Program-made: the position numbers and the translations under genes
Notes under the pieces: generated by a model
Told to the model about the DNA's origin: nothing
What the model saw: the letters and a program-made list of their open reading frames with translations, nothing else
Database searches by the model: none
Part shown: piece by piece, positions 34,882 through 44,295 of the stretch
Numbering within the stretch: the first letter of the stretch is position 1
Layout of the letters: each line of letters opens with the position of its first letter
Assembly (NCBI GenBank): GCA_942493055.1
Contig: OW818680.1
Coordinates: forward strand, 4,340,001-4,404,000
Origin: CAIZQW01 sp942493055
GTDB lineage: Bacteria > Verrucomicrobiota > Kiritimatiellia > RFP12 > UBA1067
Length of the DNA stretch: 64,000 nucleotides
Direction of reading: 5' to 3'

Positions 34882-36080
34882 TTGCGCACGCTCCTTCCAA
34901 CCTTGTCCCAGAGGGGGCCCTCGACCATTGCGTAGAGCAGCACGGCATCGCCTACCTGATTGCCGGCCTGGAATCTGAGCATCCCGTTTTTCTCGGTCGG
35001 GAAGCCCGCGCATCGCAATGAAGTCATCAATGCGCCGAAGTAAGCCGTGTCATCGAAGGCCGCCGCAGCCAAGATAGCGAGTCCGCTCGCGCTGGCGCTG
35101 GCGCCGAAGACGGGAATCACCGGACCCGAGTCGACATCCATCGTGCCTTCGTGTCCGCGCGGCCATTCCCTGGAGTATCCGAAGCCGAGGAAGTTCCGGC
35201 CCAGCGCCCTCTGTGCTCTGCGGTACTGATCCGCAGCGAACTTCGGATCCACCACCTCCAGCATGTGCGCAGCCATCCAGATGGACGAGCCCTCGGGACC
35301 AGGGCCGGCCGGAGCCGGGGTGCCATCCACGCCGAATGCGGAGATCAGGATGCCGGTATGCGGTTCGGTCAGTTTCAAGCTTCCAGTCCGTACCCACGAG
35401 GATAGGAACTCGCTGTGGTCGGTTCCGTCGAGGGCGTCGGCCATTCTCACGGCGGCCAAGGCCACTGTGTTACAGAAGAGCCAGCACTCGTCGGGATAGC
35501 TCTCGGCGCAGAGGACGGGGCTTTTCCGCATACGCTGGACCATGGCCTCGACACGTTCAGACAATAATGGTTTGTACTTGGGCTCTTCCTCTACAAGCCG
35601 GCGAGCGGCGATCATCATGGCGAGTTCTCCGTCCACGAAGATACTGCGCGGGGGAGCAATCACCCAGCCTCCCTGACGACCGTAATCCATAAGAAAATGC
35701 GCATAGCCGCCCTTCCGCTCGCACGCAAGGGTATCCGCGATGATCGCATCGATGATCTCAATCGCCTGCGTTCGAAGCGCGGGGTCCCGAAGCGCCATGT
35801 TCGACAGCGCCAGGACCATATACGTCCGGCTCATGAAATCCCACTCCGGGTTGATCTGGCGCATGGTAGCGAGTTCGCGTTCCCGCAGGTCCGGGTGGGT
35901 CCAGACGTTCAGGTAGGTCGCAGCAAGTAAACGAGCAGAGGGCGACAATCCTTCTGCGGTGCGGTAGTGGCGGATGTCCCTTTTGAAAACCACGTGCAGG
36001 CATGGAAACCAGATGCAGGCTGCAACCATCAGCAGGCCTACAGATCTGGCGTTGCGCGAGACACGAGCGGAACATTTCAT
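34878..36080 (-). CDS. Membrane-anchored linalool dehydratase/isomerase-like protein
   Basis: A 400-residue protein with one N-terminal membrane segment (SVGLLMVAACIWFPCLHVVF) and an alpha/alpha-barrel body. The block YPDECWLFCNTVALAAVRMA followed by ALDGTDHSEFLSSWV closely parallels the EPDNYFVQCNSVAYLS and LHGTDYRA region of Castellaniella linalool dehydratase/isomerase, as recalled from memory. DFMSRTYMVLALSNMAL and DVDSGPVIPVFGASASASGL also fit. The known enzyme hydrates and isomerises a monoterpene, but this protein's substrate is unknown and could be a polysaccharide or terpenoid. It is coupled to the small membrane protein at 34591-34881. Confidence 0.7.
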   Translation of the reverse strand: MKCSARVSRNARSVGLLMVAACIWFPCLHVVFKRDIRHYRTAEGLSPSARLLAATYLNVWTHPDLRERELATMRQINPEWDFMSRTYMVLALSNMALRDPALRTQAIEIIDAIIADTLACERKGGYAHFLMDYGRQGGWVIAPPRSIFVDGELAMMIAARRLVEEEPKYKPLLSERVEAMVQRMRKSPVLCAESYPDECWLFCNTVALAAVRMADALDGTDHSEFLSSWVRTGSLKLTEPHTGILISAFGVDGTPAPAGPGPEGSSIWMAAHMLEVVDPKFAADQYRRAQRALGRNFLGFGYSREWPRGHEGTMDVDSGPVIPVFGASASASGLAILAAAAFDDTAYFGALMTSLRCAGFPTEKNGMLRFQAGNQVGDAVLLYAMVEGPLWDKVGRSVRK

Positions 36081-36112
36081 GATGTATTTAGTCTCACCCC
36101 TAGGCTTTAAGC

Positions 36113-37951
36113 CTATTCTTCCACCCCTGCCGTCTTGCGGAAGGGATTGAAAGGGATGCCGGCCCAGGAGATGCCTTTGTGGTTGGAGAACTCCAGGGTG
36201 TTGAGACGGACGGCATGGACCAGGACGCTCAGGCCAGCCATCGCAAAGTTGAGTGCGTGGCCGAGGAGCAGGATCAGGATGATCGGTACAATCTTCAGGT
36301 AAAGCGGCCAGTCCAAGCTCAGGGCCATCGCGTTGAAGTTTTCTGCGACCTTGACGCCGGCCAAGCCGACGGCAAAGAGACGTACGTACGAGATAATGTC
36401 GCCCAGGCAGGAGATGATGTTGAGCGGCAACAGGCCGAGGTCAGCCGCGCCACCCTTCAATTCGCTCCGCTTCAGCATGAAAAGGGCGATGAGCAGGATG
36501 GAGACGCCCAGTACAATCTTCATCGCAAAGGGCATGGGTAAGACCCCCACGATGTTTCCGGCCATGAAGTACATAAACCAGATCACGCCGATCCAGCCGA
36601 CTTGAGCCAGGAACTTCGAGTCCGGGAAGAGGACGATCGCATTCCAGATGCGGGCGATGCTGAGATGAACCACGCCCAAGGTGAAACAGATGAGCATCAT
36701 GTTGTTGTCGCCCTTGCCGCCAGGCAGGGTCAGCCAATGGCTCACCGCGTTTGACAAAGCAGCGGGGTGGAAGCCGAACCAGGTGTTCGAGAGCGCACCC
36801 CAGATGATGGTCCCAAGGGAGAAGACCGTGAGCAACGTGAAGGGGGCACGCGCCACAGGGTTCGCTTTTACCTTGGTCCTGCCCCACAACGCCAGCGCAA
36901 GAATGACGAAGCCGTACCCGCCGTCGCCCACCAGCATCGCGAAGAAGATGCTGAAGAAGGCGAAGAAGGGGAGGCTGACATCGGACTCATTGTAGGCAGG
37001 CGAAATGCCGAGGCCCTTGAAGAGGGAGAGCATGGGCCGCAGCCAGCCGGGCGGACGCAGGAGTGTCGGAACCTGGTCGGAAGCTTCCGGGTCGCGCAGG
37101 ACAAGGCCCCAGGCCTGTTGCTGTGCAGCCTGACGCAGGGACTCTGCCTGGTCAGCGGGGCACCAGCCGGTAATCCAGACGACAGCGCCATGCGCTTTCA
37201 TGGTGTCCGCGGCTGCCACGAAGAGGCATTGATCCTTGAGGGATTGCTCATGCGCAGCCAGAAGCCTCTTTGTGTCTGTTGCCTGCTTTAGAAACTCGCC
37301 AATCTTGTCTGCACAGGAGCACGCCTTCGCGTGTCCGGCTTCTAAGTCCGGGAGCGCTGCTTGGGGCGCAGGAAGGAGTTCAGCGTCATTGGGGAGGTTC
37401 GGCTCTCCAACCTGAACGCAATACGCAGTCTTGTCCTCCATGGCGCAAAACAGGGTCGGGACGGTTGCCGGCCCGTGGCAACGGAAGAAGGTCACGGGAA
37501 TGCCTTGTGCGGCAAGCTTTGCGGGCAAGGTGACATCAAAGGTTCCGAAGGACTTGACGCGTGCGATCTCGTGTGTCAGGCGGGCGGCTTCATTGACCAG
37601 CGTCTGGCGCAACTCCGCAAGGTGGATCACGGTTGCGATCTGTTCCTCTTCTGTGCCAGAGAGGGGGGGCAGGGGACGCTTCATACATTCGCCCAGTGCG
37701 GCAACTTGCTCAGGTGTGTGGATGAACGCGGCTGCAGGTGCGGGGACCACGGGTTTATCGTCAACTGCCGCGCCGATGATATGCTGGGCTTTTTGATTGT
37801 GGGCCAGTTTCGCGTGGGCGTTATGGAAGCGCTCGGAATCCGCATGCTCGATATTCAGATGAACGATGCCGTACGACCGCAGCAGGTCGAGGGTCTGTTC
37901 GCGTGCCTGCTCAATGCAGAGCAGGGTCATGTGTTTCATCTGGACGATCAT
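36113..37951 (-). CDS. ntpI: V-type ATP synthase subunit I
   Basis: A 612-residue membrane subunit that forms the proton or sodium half-channel with the K ring and anchors the stator. The N-terminal 300 residues are soluble (MIVQMKHMTLLCIEQ start). The C-terminal half has about seven membrane segments, including LPFFAFFSIFFAMLVGDGGY, NIISCLGDIISYVRLFAVGL and LGHALNFAMAGLSVLVHAVR, which hold the conserved residues of the family. The start overlaps the end of the D subunit by four bases. No K, E, C, A or B subunit is adjacent. Confidence 0.93.
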   Translation of the reverse strand: MIVQMKHMTLLCIEQAREQTLDLLRSYGIVHLNIEHADSERFHNAHAKLAHNQKAQHIIGAAVDDKPVVPAPAAAFIHTPEQVAALGECMKRPLPPLSGTEEEQIATVIHLAELRQTLVNEAARLTHEIARVKSFGTFDVTLPAKLAAQGIPVTFFRCHGPATVPTLFCAMEDKTAYCVQVGEPNLPNDAELLPAPQAALPDLEAGHAKACSCADKIGEFLKQATDTKRLLAAHEQSLKDQCLFVAAADTMKAHGAVVWITGWCPADQAESLRQAAQQQAWGLVLRDPEASDQVPTLLRPPGWLRPMLSLFKGLGISPAYNESDVSLPFFAFFSIFFAMLVGDGGYGFVILALALWGRTKVKANPVARAPFTLLTVFSLGTIIWGALSNTWFGFHPAALSNAVSHWLTLPGGKGDNNMMLICFTLGVVHLSIARIWNAIVLFPDSKFLAQVGWIGVIWFMYFMAGNIVGVLPMPFAMKIVLGVSILLIALFMLKRSELKGGAADLGLLPLNIISCLGDIISYVRLFAVGLAGVKVAENFNAMALSLDWPLYLKIVPIILILLLGHALNFAMAGLSVLVHAVRLNTLEFSNHKGISWAGIPFNPFRKTAGVEE

Positions 37952-38568
37952 GCGGCATCCTCCTCGTTCGCGCTCTCCTTCTTGCTGCGGCCCTTGGCGA
38001 TCTTGCCACGGGTGACAGAGGCGGTCTGCTCATCGCCCAGGGCGATCTTAATCACACGAATCTTCTCCCGGCACTCGGGGATCTTAACCTTTTCAAAGAG
38101 GTTGACGCGCTGGGAGGTCGTCGTCAGTTCAAGGGTAACCAGTTCGCGCTGACGTTCTAAAACAGCCTGCTCAGCCTTGAGCCGTAAAATGCGCGTCAGT
38201 GTGAGCGCGGCGGAATCCAGCCAGGCAGGGGTCGCAAAGAGGTCTAATGTGGCGGAGGTCGTCTCGAGCTCCTTAAAAACAGGGATCGAGACGCCCGCGA
38301 TATTGCTCGTGGTGGTGACCACTTTATGGACGGTGACAAGGGTTGACACGTCATACGCTTGTTCGGAAAAGAGCGACACCCACGTGTTGAGCGCTTTTCG
38401 CTCCGCGGCTTCGAGTGCAGCAGCCTCTTCAAGGCGCACGGCAATGGCTGCTATTTCCGCTTGCAACTGCTGTTTTTTCAACTGCAACATCGGCAGAAAA
38501 CGCTGAAAACGCTTGAGAGCATCGCTCTGCGCCTTTAATTCGGTCTTTGTAAGTTTAACCTTTGCCAT
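37948..38568 (-). CDS. ntpD: V-type ATP synthase subunit D
   Basis: A 206-residue central-stalk coiled-coil subunit that turns within the A/B hexamer. The start MAKVKLTKTELKAQSDALKR is typical. Long helical stretches at both ends flank the middle region. MAKVKL at 38568 is preferred to an upstream MLLFKFF start. It overlaps subunit I by four bases. The gene follows an otsA-otsB fusion in the same direction, so this two-gene piece is cut off from the rest of the usual V-ATPase operon. Confidence 0.9.
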   Translation of the reverse strand: MAKVKLTKTELKAQSDALKRFQRFLPMLQLKKQQLQAEIAAIAVRLEEAAALEAAERKALNTWVSLFSEQAYDVSTLVTVHKVVTTTSNIAGVSIPVFKELETTSATLDLFATPAWLDSAALTLTRILRLKAEQAVLERQRELVTLELTTTSQRVNLFEKVKIPECREKIRVIKIALGDEQTASVTRGKIAKGRSKKESANEEDAA

Positions 38569-38651
38569 AAAGAACTTGAATAATAACAAACTTTTTCTTT
38601 AGATTCCAACCCATTTTTAGTGCTTGTCGGTGCCACGGGCGCATTTTCGAT

Positions 38652-40904
38652 TCATTGATTTTGAAGGGTCGGGTTACATCCCGACCGCGGCACGGGTGTA
38701 ACCGTGCCCTCCAATGGTGTCCTTTTTGTAGCTCCAGATTCGATCAGCATCTGGAGGAGGGGGAGAACCTCTGCCTGAGGGCCGAGTGTGTAGCGGGCCG
38801 AGGGAGAGAATGAGCCGACACGGATTGTGATCGCCGTAGGGGGGAGCATGCGAAACATGTCTTCGTCTGTTAAATCATCGCCCATCGCCAATACAAAGGA
38901 GTAGTCTTCCTTGGCCAGCAGCCGAAGCGCCTCTGTGCCCTTGTTGGCATTCGTGGCCTTGATCTCCACGACTTTATTGCCGCGCGTGATCACCAAGTTT
39001 TGTTGTGCGCAAAGCGGCATCAAGGCATGAATGAGTTGCTTCTCGCGAAGATCCGCCAGCCAGGCATCGCAGTTACGATAGTGCCAGACGAGCGTGGTCC
39101 GCTTTCTTTCAACGCGAGCACCTTGCGTCTGGTTTGTGATGCGATTGACGACCTCAAGGATGTCCTCGCTCCACAAGACGGGTTCGTTATTGAGACCCTG
39201 CCAGGCACCATTTTCCTTAATAAACGCGCCATGTTCGGCTGTCAATCCCACTGGCAGATCCCCCAGCCAACGATCCAGTGTGTCGCGGTCGCGTCCGCTG
39301 CAAATGACCAAGGTGTTGCGGGGGTCGCTCCCCAGTTGCTTCAGAATAGACTTGACCCTGTCGCTGGGAACGGCCTCCTCCGGCTGCTTGCAGAAAGGGG
39401 AGAGTGTGCCGTCGTAATCCAGAATCAGCAACCGCCGTTCCGCGTTTGCATACTGCGCCTGAATCGTCTGAATATGGGAAGCGGACATTCGTGACTCCCG
39501 CAAGACCTGATTCCTGTCATGGATGCGGTTCAGCGCCTCCAGATAATCGCTTGCCCACTTGTCCACATTCTGATGAGCCAGCAAGGCCTGCATACGACGT
39601 AAGCGCAACAGCTGTTCAGCCTCGGGCATGCGCATGGCCGTCGCGATGGCCGAACAGATTTCATCCGTGCTGTTGGGGTTCACCACCAAGGCATCCGTCA
39701 GTTCGATGGCCGCTCCGGCGCGGTCACTCAGAATCAGGACCCCCGGCGTGTCGCGCTTGGCGGCGACATACTCTTTTGCCACCAAGTTCATGCCGTCCCT
39801 CAAAGGGGTGACCAGCGCGATATCGGCGATGTGGTAGAGGGCCATCAGCCGGTCCTGCGAAAAACTGCGATAATAGTAGCGTACGGGTGTCCAGGTCAGT
39901 GTGGCATAGCGCCCATTGAGTGACCCGATGGTCTCGTCGATCTTCTTTTTTAACTCCGCATACTCCGGCACCGTGTCCCGCGAGGGCACGACCAGCATCA
40001 GCAAGGAGAGGCGTCCCCTCAACTCCGGATAGGTCTCCAGCGCGAGTTCAAAGCCTTTCAGCCGCAGCAGGATGCCTTTGCTGTAATCCAGACGGTCAAC
40101 CGAGAGCATGATTTTCAGATCCTTGAATTTCCGTCGCAGGATGTCGGCGAGTTCACATACTGGCTTCCGCAAAATGGCATCATGAAACTGCTGATAACTG
40201 ATCCCCATCGGAAAGGCGTTTACCTGGACAAGACGTCCGTCGGTATGGATCTCGTCCAAGTCGCAATCAGCCCCCAGGACGCGATACGCCGCACTGATAA
40301 AGTGCCGCATGTAGTCATGGGTGTGAAAACCGATCAGATCAGCCCCCAGCAGCCCGTCCAGCACCTCTGCACGCTCCGGCAGCACCCTGAACAACTCAAA
40401 GGAGGGGAAGGGAATGTGGTGGAAATAGCCGATGCAGAGATTCGGCATGGCCTTGCGCAACAGGCCGGGCAAGAGCATCAGATGGTAGTCCTGAATCCAG
40501 ACCCTGTCCCCCGGCTGTAGGATGCGAAGCGCCTCCTTGAGAAAGATCTCGTTGACCTCGCGGTAAGCGGCCCACATGTTTTTATCATACTGGATATAGG
40601 TGAAGAAATAGTGGCAGAGGGGCCAGATAATATTGTTGCAGAAACTTTCGTAGTAGTCCTCAATCTGTTTGCTCGAAAGGTAGACCGGATGGAACAAATG
40701 CTTTTCAAGCATGCGGTTCACATGGGCGCGGTCCGCTTCCTCCTCCACGCAGAGACCTGGCCAGCCGATCCAGTGGGTCTCTATTCCCCCTTTCAAAGAG
40801 CCCAGCCCTGTGGCCAGCCCCCCTTCGCTTCGTTTGGAAGCAAAGCCGCCCTCGGAGCGTTTCAGCTTGACGGGCAGACGATTCGCTATGATTATTAAAC
40901 GCAT
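38652..40904 (-). CDS. Bifunctional trehalose-6-phosphate synthase/phosphatase (OtsA-OtsB fusion)
   Basis: A 750-residue cytoplasmic enzyme that makes trehalose from UDP-glucose and glucose 6-phosphate and then removes the phosphate. The OtsA part (residues about 1-470) shows VWIQDYHLMLLPGLLRKA, YFHHIPFPSFELFRVLPERA and LRDGMNLVAKEYVAA. The OtsB part starts near residue 495 with RRLLILDYDGTLSPF, with a later ALAMGDDLTDEDMF. Two oddities: residues about 16-31 repeat KRSEGGFA/KRSEGGLA, and the last residues (EGTVTPVPRSGCNPT) are encoded by two intergenic-type palindromes. It clusters with GH15 and MscS, pointing to osmotic stress. Confidence 0.93.
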   Translation of the reverse strand: MRLIIIANRLPVKLKRSEGGFASKRSEGGLATGLGSLKGGIETHWIGWPGLCVEEEADRAHVNRMLEKHLFHPVYLSSKQIEDYYESFCNNIIWPLCHYFFTYIQYDKNMWAAYREVNEIFLKEALRILQPGDRVWIQDYHLMLLPGLLRKAMPNLCIGYFHHIPFPSFELFRVLPERAEVLDGLLGADLIGFHTHDYMRHFISAAYRVLGADCDLDEIHTDGRLVQVNAFPMGISYQQFHDAILRKPVCELADILRRKFKDLKIMLSVDRLDYSKGILLRLKGFELALETYPELRGRLSLLMLVVPSRDTVPEYAELKKKIDETIGSLNGRYATLTWTPVRYYYRSFSQDRLMALYHIADIALVTPLRDGMNLVAKEYVAAKRDTPGVLILSDRAGAAIELTDALVVNPNSTDEICSAIATAMRMPEAEQLLRLRRMQALLAHQNVDKWASDYLEALNRIHDRNQVLRESRMSASHIQTIQAQYANAERRLLILDYDGTLSPFCKQPEEAVPSDRVKSILKQLGSDPRNTLVICSGRDRDTLDRWLGDLPVGLTAEHGAFIKENGAWQGLNNEPVLWSEDILEVVNRITNQTQGARVERKRTTLVWHYRNCDAWLADLREKQLIHALMPLCAQQNLVITRGNKVVEIKATNANKGTEALRLLAKEDYSFVLAMGDDLTDEDMFRMLPPTAITIRVGSFSPSARYTLGPQAEVLPLLQMLIESGATKRTPLEGTVTPVPRSGCNPTLQNQ
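38667..38708. repeat. Two 20-bp palindromes inside the end of the OtsA-OtsB fusion gene
   Basis: GGTCGGGTTACATCCCGACC (38667-38686) and GGCACGGGTGTAACCGTGCC (38689-38708) are near-perfect palindromes with a TTAC/GTAA core. They resemble the GGGCGACC palindromes between the genes at 48178-51988. Here they are translated as the C-terminal tail. Confidence 0.8.
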
Positions 40905-40966
40905 ATCAGTATTATAAGAATTGAACGTCAGATTACGAGCTTCATTTCCCTTCTGCAGAAAGAAAA

Positions 40967-42763
40967 TCAGTGACTGGCCGGACGTGTGAAGATCGGTGCC
41001 GTGGCACGCTGCTTGCCTCCCAGCGTCAAGGCACAGTCAATCAGCGCCAGATGCGAATACCCCTGAGGGAAATTGCCCAGTTGTTCTTTCGTCGTGAAAT
41101 CCAGATCCTCACTGTATAATCCCAGCGCGTTCGCATAGCCCAGCAAGCGGTTAAACATGGCCTCAGCCTCGTCATGTTCGCCAATCTGCCAGAGTGCCTT
41201 GACCATCCAGAACGAACAGACGGTAAACGACGACTTGGGCGTTCCGAAGTCATCATCGTCCTTATAGCGGAACATGAGCCCGTCCCGGCTCAGCTCCTTT
41301 TTGATCTTGTGAACCGTCGCTACAAAGCGGGAATCCAACGGATCGATGAAGCCGTACGAGGCCATCAGCAAGACAGACGCATCCAGGCTTTCGCTGCCGT
41401 AGCGCTGAGTGAACGCCCCCGCCATTTCAGACCAACTGTTGGCTAAAATGTCTGCGCGGATGGCTGCTGCCTCCTGTCGCCACGCCTCCGCTTGCCCGCC
41501 TGAGCCCAGCAGCTCGGCAATCTTGGTGCTGCGGTCCAATGCGACCCAGCACAGCATTTTCGAGAAGGTGAAGTGGTCGGGATGCGTCCGATATTCCCAG
41601 ATGCTCACATCCGGCAGCCGCCAGGTGCGCATGACCGCACGGGCCAGACTTCGGGTCATGGTCCAGAGATGCTCGATCGTCGCCTCGTCACAGGTAAAGA
41701 CCTCCAGGTATTTGAGGATCGCATTCAGCAGGACCCCGTAGATGTCATGCTGGCGCTGGATATGCGCGGCATTGCCGATGCGAACAGGACGGTCGCCCTT
41801 ATACCCACCCAGCCAGTCCAGTTCCTTCTCCTCCAGCGACTTCCTTCCCCTGATGCCATACATGATCTGAATTTCGTCGTCTTTATACGGCACCACCCGC
41901 AGGACATACTTGAAAAAATTCTCCGCAATGTTGAAATGGCCCAGTTGCGAAAGGATGTTCAGCGTCATCGTCGCATCCCGAATCCAGCAGAAGCGGTAAT
42001 CCCAGTTTCGTCTGGAGCCAAACGACTCAGGCAATGATGTTGTCACCGCCGCCAGGATCGCCCCGGTCTCCTGATAGGAGAGCAGTTTCAACACCAGGGC
42101 GCTGCGCCGGACCGGCTCGTTCCAGCGTGCGAGCGCAGACGTGCGCTCCACCCAGTCCAGCCAATACACCTTCGTCCGCTCGACTTCGAAAATCATCCGG
42201 TCCTGGGTCACCGCAGTGACCTTCTGATGGTAACTGAGCAGAAGGAAGGCATCGTATTCCAACGTCACAGGATACCCCTCCAGGACAGCCGCATGCGCCA
42301 GGTTCGTGTAGAGGTAAAGGGATTCGTAGGGGCCCTCCCGGACCAGACTTTTAATGTACGCTGAATGACTTTCGCTGACGGTCTCATACTGGGCATACCC
42401 CAGTCTGGGCTGATAACGCACCTTGAAGACAGGCTTGCCATGTGTCCGTCGAAGATAACGCAACAGTTCCGGGGGGGCGTAATGCTGATAGTCGTCTTTG
42501 TGCCGCGGCATCAGGTCAAGCAGTTCGAAGCCACCCGACGGACTTTCAAACACCGTCCGCAAGATGTTGGTATTCCGGATATACGCCTGGCTGACCGTAT
42601 AGGTCTCATCCACGTCAAAGCCGAACGAACCGCCCTTGCCCTCATCCAGCAACTTAGCAAACACAGACGCAGAGTCAAAATCCGGCAGGCAACACCAGAC
42701 AATCGTACCCTGCTGATCAATGAGCGCAGCAGACTTGCAATTTCCAATGACCCCAAGCTCCAT
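40967..42763 (-). CDS. Glycoside hydrolase family 15 protein
   Basis: A 598-residue GH15 enzyme. GELVIGN-type ends, SFGSRRNWDYRFCWIRDATM and the C-terminal EQLGNFPQGYSHLALI are hallmarks of bacterial GH15 trehalases or glucodextranases; the catalytic acids lie in those blocks. The ATG at 42763 follows AGGAGG by seven bases, so an in-frame upstream TTG is not used. It is cytoplasmic (no signal peptide) and lies 62 bases upstream of the trehalose synthase fusion, so trehalose hydrolysis is a reasonable guess. Confidence 0.9.
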   Translation of the reverse strand: MELGVIGNCKSAALIDQQGTIVWCCLPDFDSASVFAKLLDEGKGGSFGFDVDETYTVSQAYIRNTNILRTVFESPSGGFELLDLMPRHKDDYQHYAPPELLRYLRRTHGKPVFKVRYQPRLGYAQYETVSESHSAYIKSLVREGPYESLYLYTNLAHAAVLEGYPVTLEYDAFLLLSYHQKVTAVTQDRMIFEVERTKVYWLDWVERTSALARWNEPVRRSALVLKLLSYQETGAILAAVTTSLPESFGSRRNWDYRFCWIRDATMTLNILSQLGHFNIAENFFKYVLRVVPYKDDEIQIMYGIRGRKSLEEKELDWLGGYKGDRPVRIGNAAHIQRQHDIYGVLLNAILKYLEVFTCDEATIEHLWTMTRSLARAVMRTWRLPDVSIWEYRTHPDHFTFSKMLCWVALDRSTKIAELLGSGGQAEAWRQEAAAIRADILANSWSEMAGAFTQRYGSESLDASVLLMASYGFIDPLDSRFVATVHKIKKELSRDGLMFRYKDDDDFGTPKSSFTVCSFWMVKALWQIGEHDEAEAMFNRLLGYANALGLYSEDLDFTTKEQLGNFPQGYSHLALIDCALTLGGKQRATAPIFTRPASH

Positions 42764-42783
42764 AAACAAACCTCCTGATTCCT

Positions 42784-43947
42784 TTAGACGCCTTCGCTCA
42801 CAGTGACATGGACAGGTGGCGAGCCACCCTTCTTGTCCTGTCCCATGTAGAGCGTGACATGCGGGAACGGGATTTCAATCCCCAGCGCATCAAACCGTAT
42901 TTTCATGCGACGATTGAACTCGCGGCCGATCGACCACTGACAGATCGGCTTGGTCTTGATCAAGGCCTTGATGATGACAGCGGAATCCGCAAATTTATCC
43001 AGCCCCAGAATCTCCAGAGGCTCCAGAATATCCTTTCCAAACGTGGGATCCTGCCGCAGGTCGTCGTCGACTTGCCGGAGCACGGCGATCACCTCATCCA
43101 CGTTCTCACGATACGCCACGCTAATCTCAAAGACATAGCGCGACCACTCCTTGGTCATATTGGTCACGACCGTGATGTCGCCGTTTCGGACATAATGGAC
43201 GTTTCCCGCGAGATCGCGCAGGGTCGTGATTCGCAGATTGACATTCTCGACCAGCCCGGACTTCCCAGCAATCTCGACAACGTCCCCGACCCGGATTTGG
43301 TCGTCCAGAAGGATGAAAAAGCCGTTGATGATGTCGCGAACCAGTTGCTGTGCGCCAAAACCGACTGCCACGCCCAAGACCCCGGCGGTGGCCAGGATCG
43401 GCTTCACGTCAAGCTCCAGCGTGTCTAAAATCATGAGTCCCGCAATACAGATGAACAACACGTTGAGGGCATTGCGAATCACAGACGTTAGTGTGTGCGT
43501 CCGTTTTCGCATCTCGCTGTCATCCGTCTTTCCGAGGTGTGCAAAACCATAAGCCAACATCAGATCCCCCCCCTTGGAAGCAATAAATGCGAGGGTCACG
43601 ACAACCAAGATCTTCAGTCCGCATGTTAAAATCCAACGTGCGACGGGGGTCTGCAGCAGGGCTTCGCTAAGGACACGCACCCCTGCAATGTCCAACGAAA
43701 GCAGAACGGCGGCTAAGAGCAGAATCGTAGCAAGCGCCCTGTAAAGAAGCTGTTTGAGCTTTCCCGTGTGGATCAAGGTGACCTCGTTATGCTGCTGCTC
43801 AAGTCTCGAAAAGGTGCGGTCGATTAACAGCCGCGCGATCTTGAACAGGATGAGTGCGACCAGCAGTACCAGGCCGATTTTTAGACCGCTGGTCGTCATC
43901 CATTCTCCCATACGGATTAGCATCTGATTAAAATCCAAAGATTTCAT
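42784..43947 (-). CDS. MscS family mechanosensitive channel
   Basis: A 387-residue small-conductance mechanosensitive channel. Four or five membrane segments are followed by the MscS domain, with the pore helix GVLGVAVGFGAQQLVRDIIN then GFFILLDDQIRVGDVVEIAG and ITTLRDLAGNVHYVRNGDI. It releases solutes on hypo-osmotic shock. It is the first gene of a leftward cluster with GH15 and the OtsA-OtsB fusion, so solute release and trehalose turnover are encoded together. The ribosome-binding GGGGAGG sits almost on the ATG, so the true start may be a few codons further in. Confidence 0.92.
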   Translation of the reverse strand: MKSLDFNQMLIRMGEWMTTSGLKIGLVLLVALILFKIARLLIDRTFSRLEQQHNEVTLIHTGKLKQLLYRALATILLLAAVLLSLDIAGVRVLSEALLQTPVARWILTCGLKILVVVTLAFIASKGGDLMLAYGFAHLGKTDDSEMRKRTHTLTSVIRNALNVLFICIAGLMILDTLELDVKPILATAGVLGVAVGFGAQQLVRDIINGFFILLDDQIRVGDVVEIAGKSGLVENVNLRITTLRDLAGNVHYVRNGDITVVTNMTKEWSRYVFEISVAYRENVDEVIAVLRQVDDDLRQDPTFGKDILEPLEILGLDKFADSAVIIKALIKTKPICQWSIGREFNRRMKIRFDALGIEIPFPHVTLYMGQDKKGGSPPVHVTVSEGV

Positions 43948-44146
43948 ACCTCCCCTTGTTTCTGGTTTGTGATGTCAGGATAGCAACCATGGTTCCTTTT
44001 ATCAAGTTTAAAGGCTTTCCGAGGGTGTTTTCATTCAGGAGGGGAAGGCAAACATCATCGAGACATTGTCGCTCCTGACCAAGCCTCTGTTTGTGTTGTC
44101 GCCCCGCCGCGGTTTCGATGTTCGTTGTCGTCCTGCGCGGAATCAA

Positions 44147-44175
44147 TTGGACAATCCAATGACGAGTCGTATATA
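44147..44175 (+). promoter_or_regulatory. Putative promoter of the MFS gene
   Basis: TTGGAC (44147-44152), 17 bases, TATATA (44170-44175). It lies in the 348-base gap 43948-44295 between divergent genes, in which nothing else was recognised. Confidence 0.4.
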
Positions 44176-44295
44176 CTTCGCATGTTATTTTTTGTGAGTT
44201 CATGGGACTTTGCAGAGCTACAAGAAATGGTTTTAAGAGCATTACTCTTTTGTTTCTGGGGGATGCTGATGCGTTGACTTCAAAAGGAAATTGCC

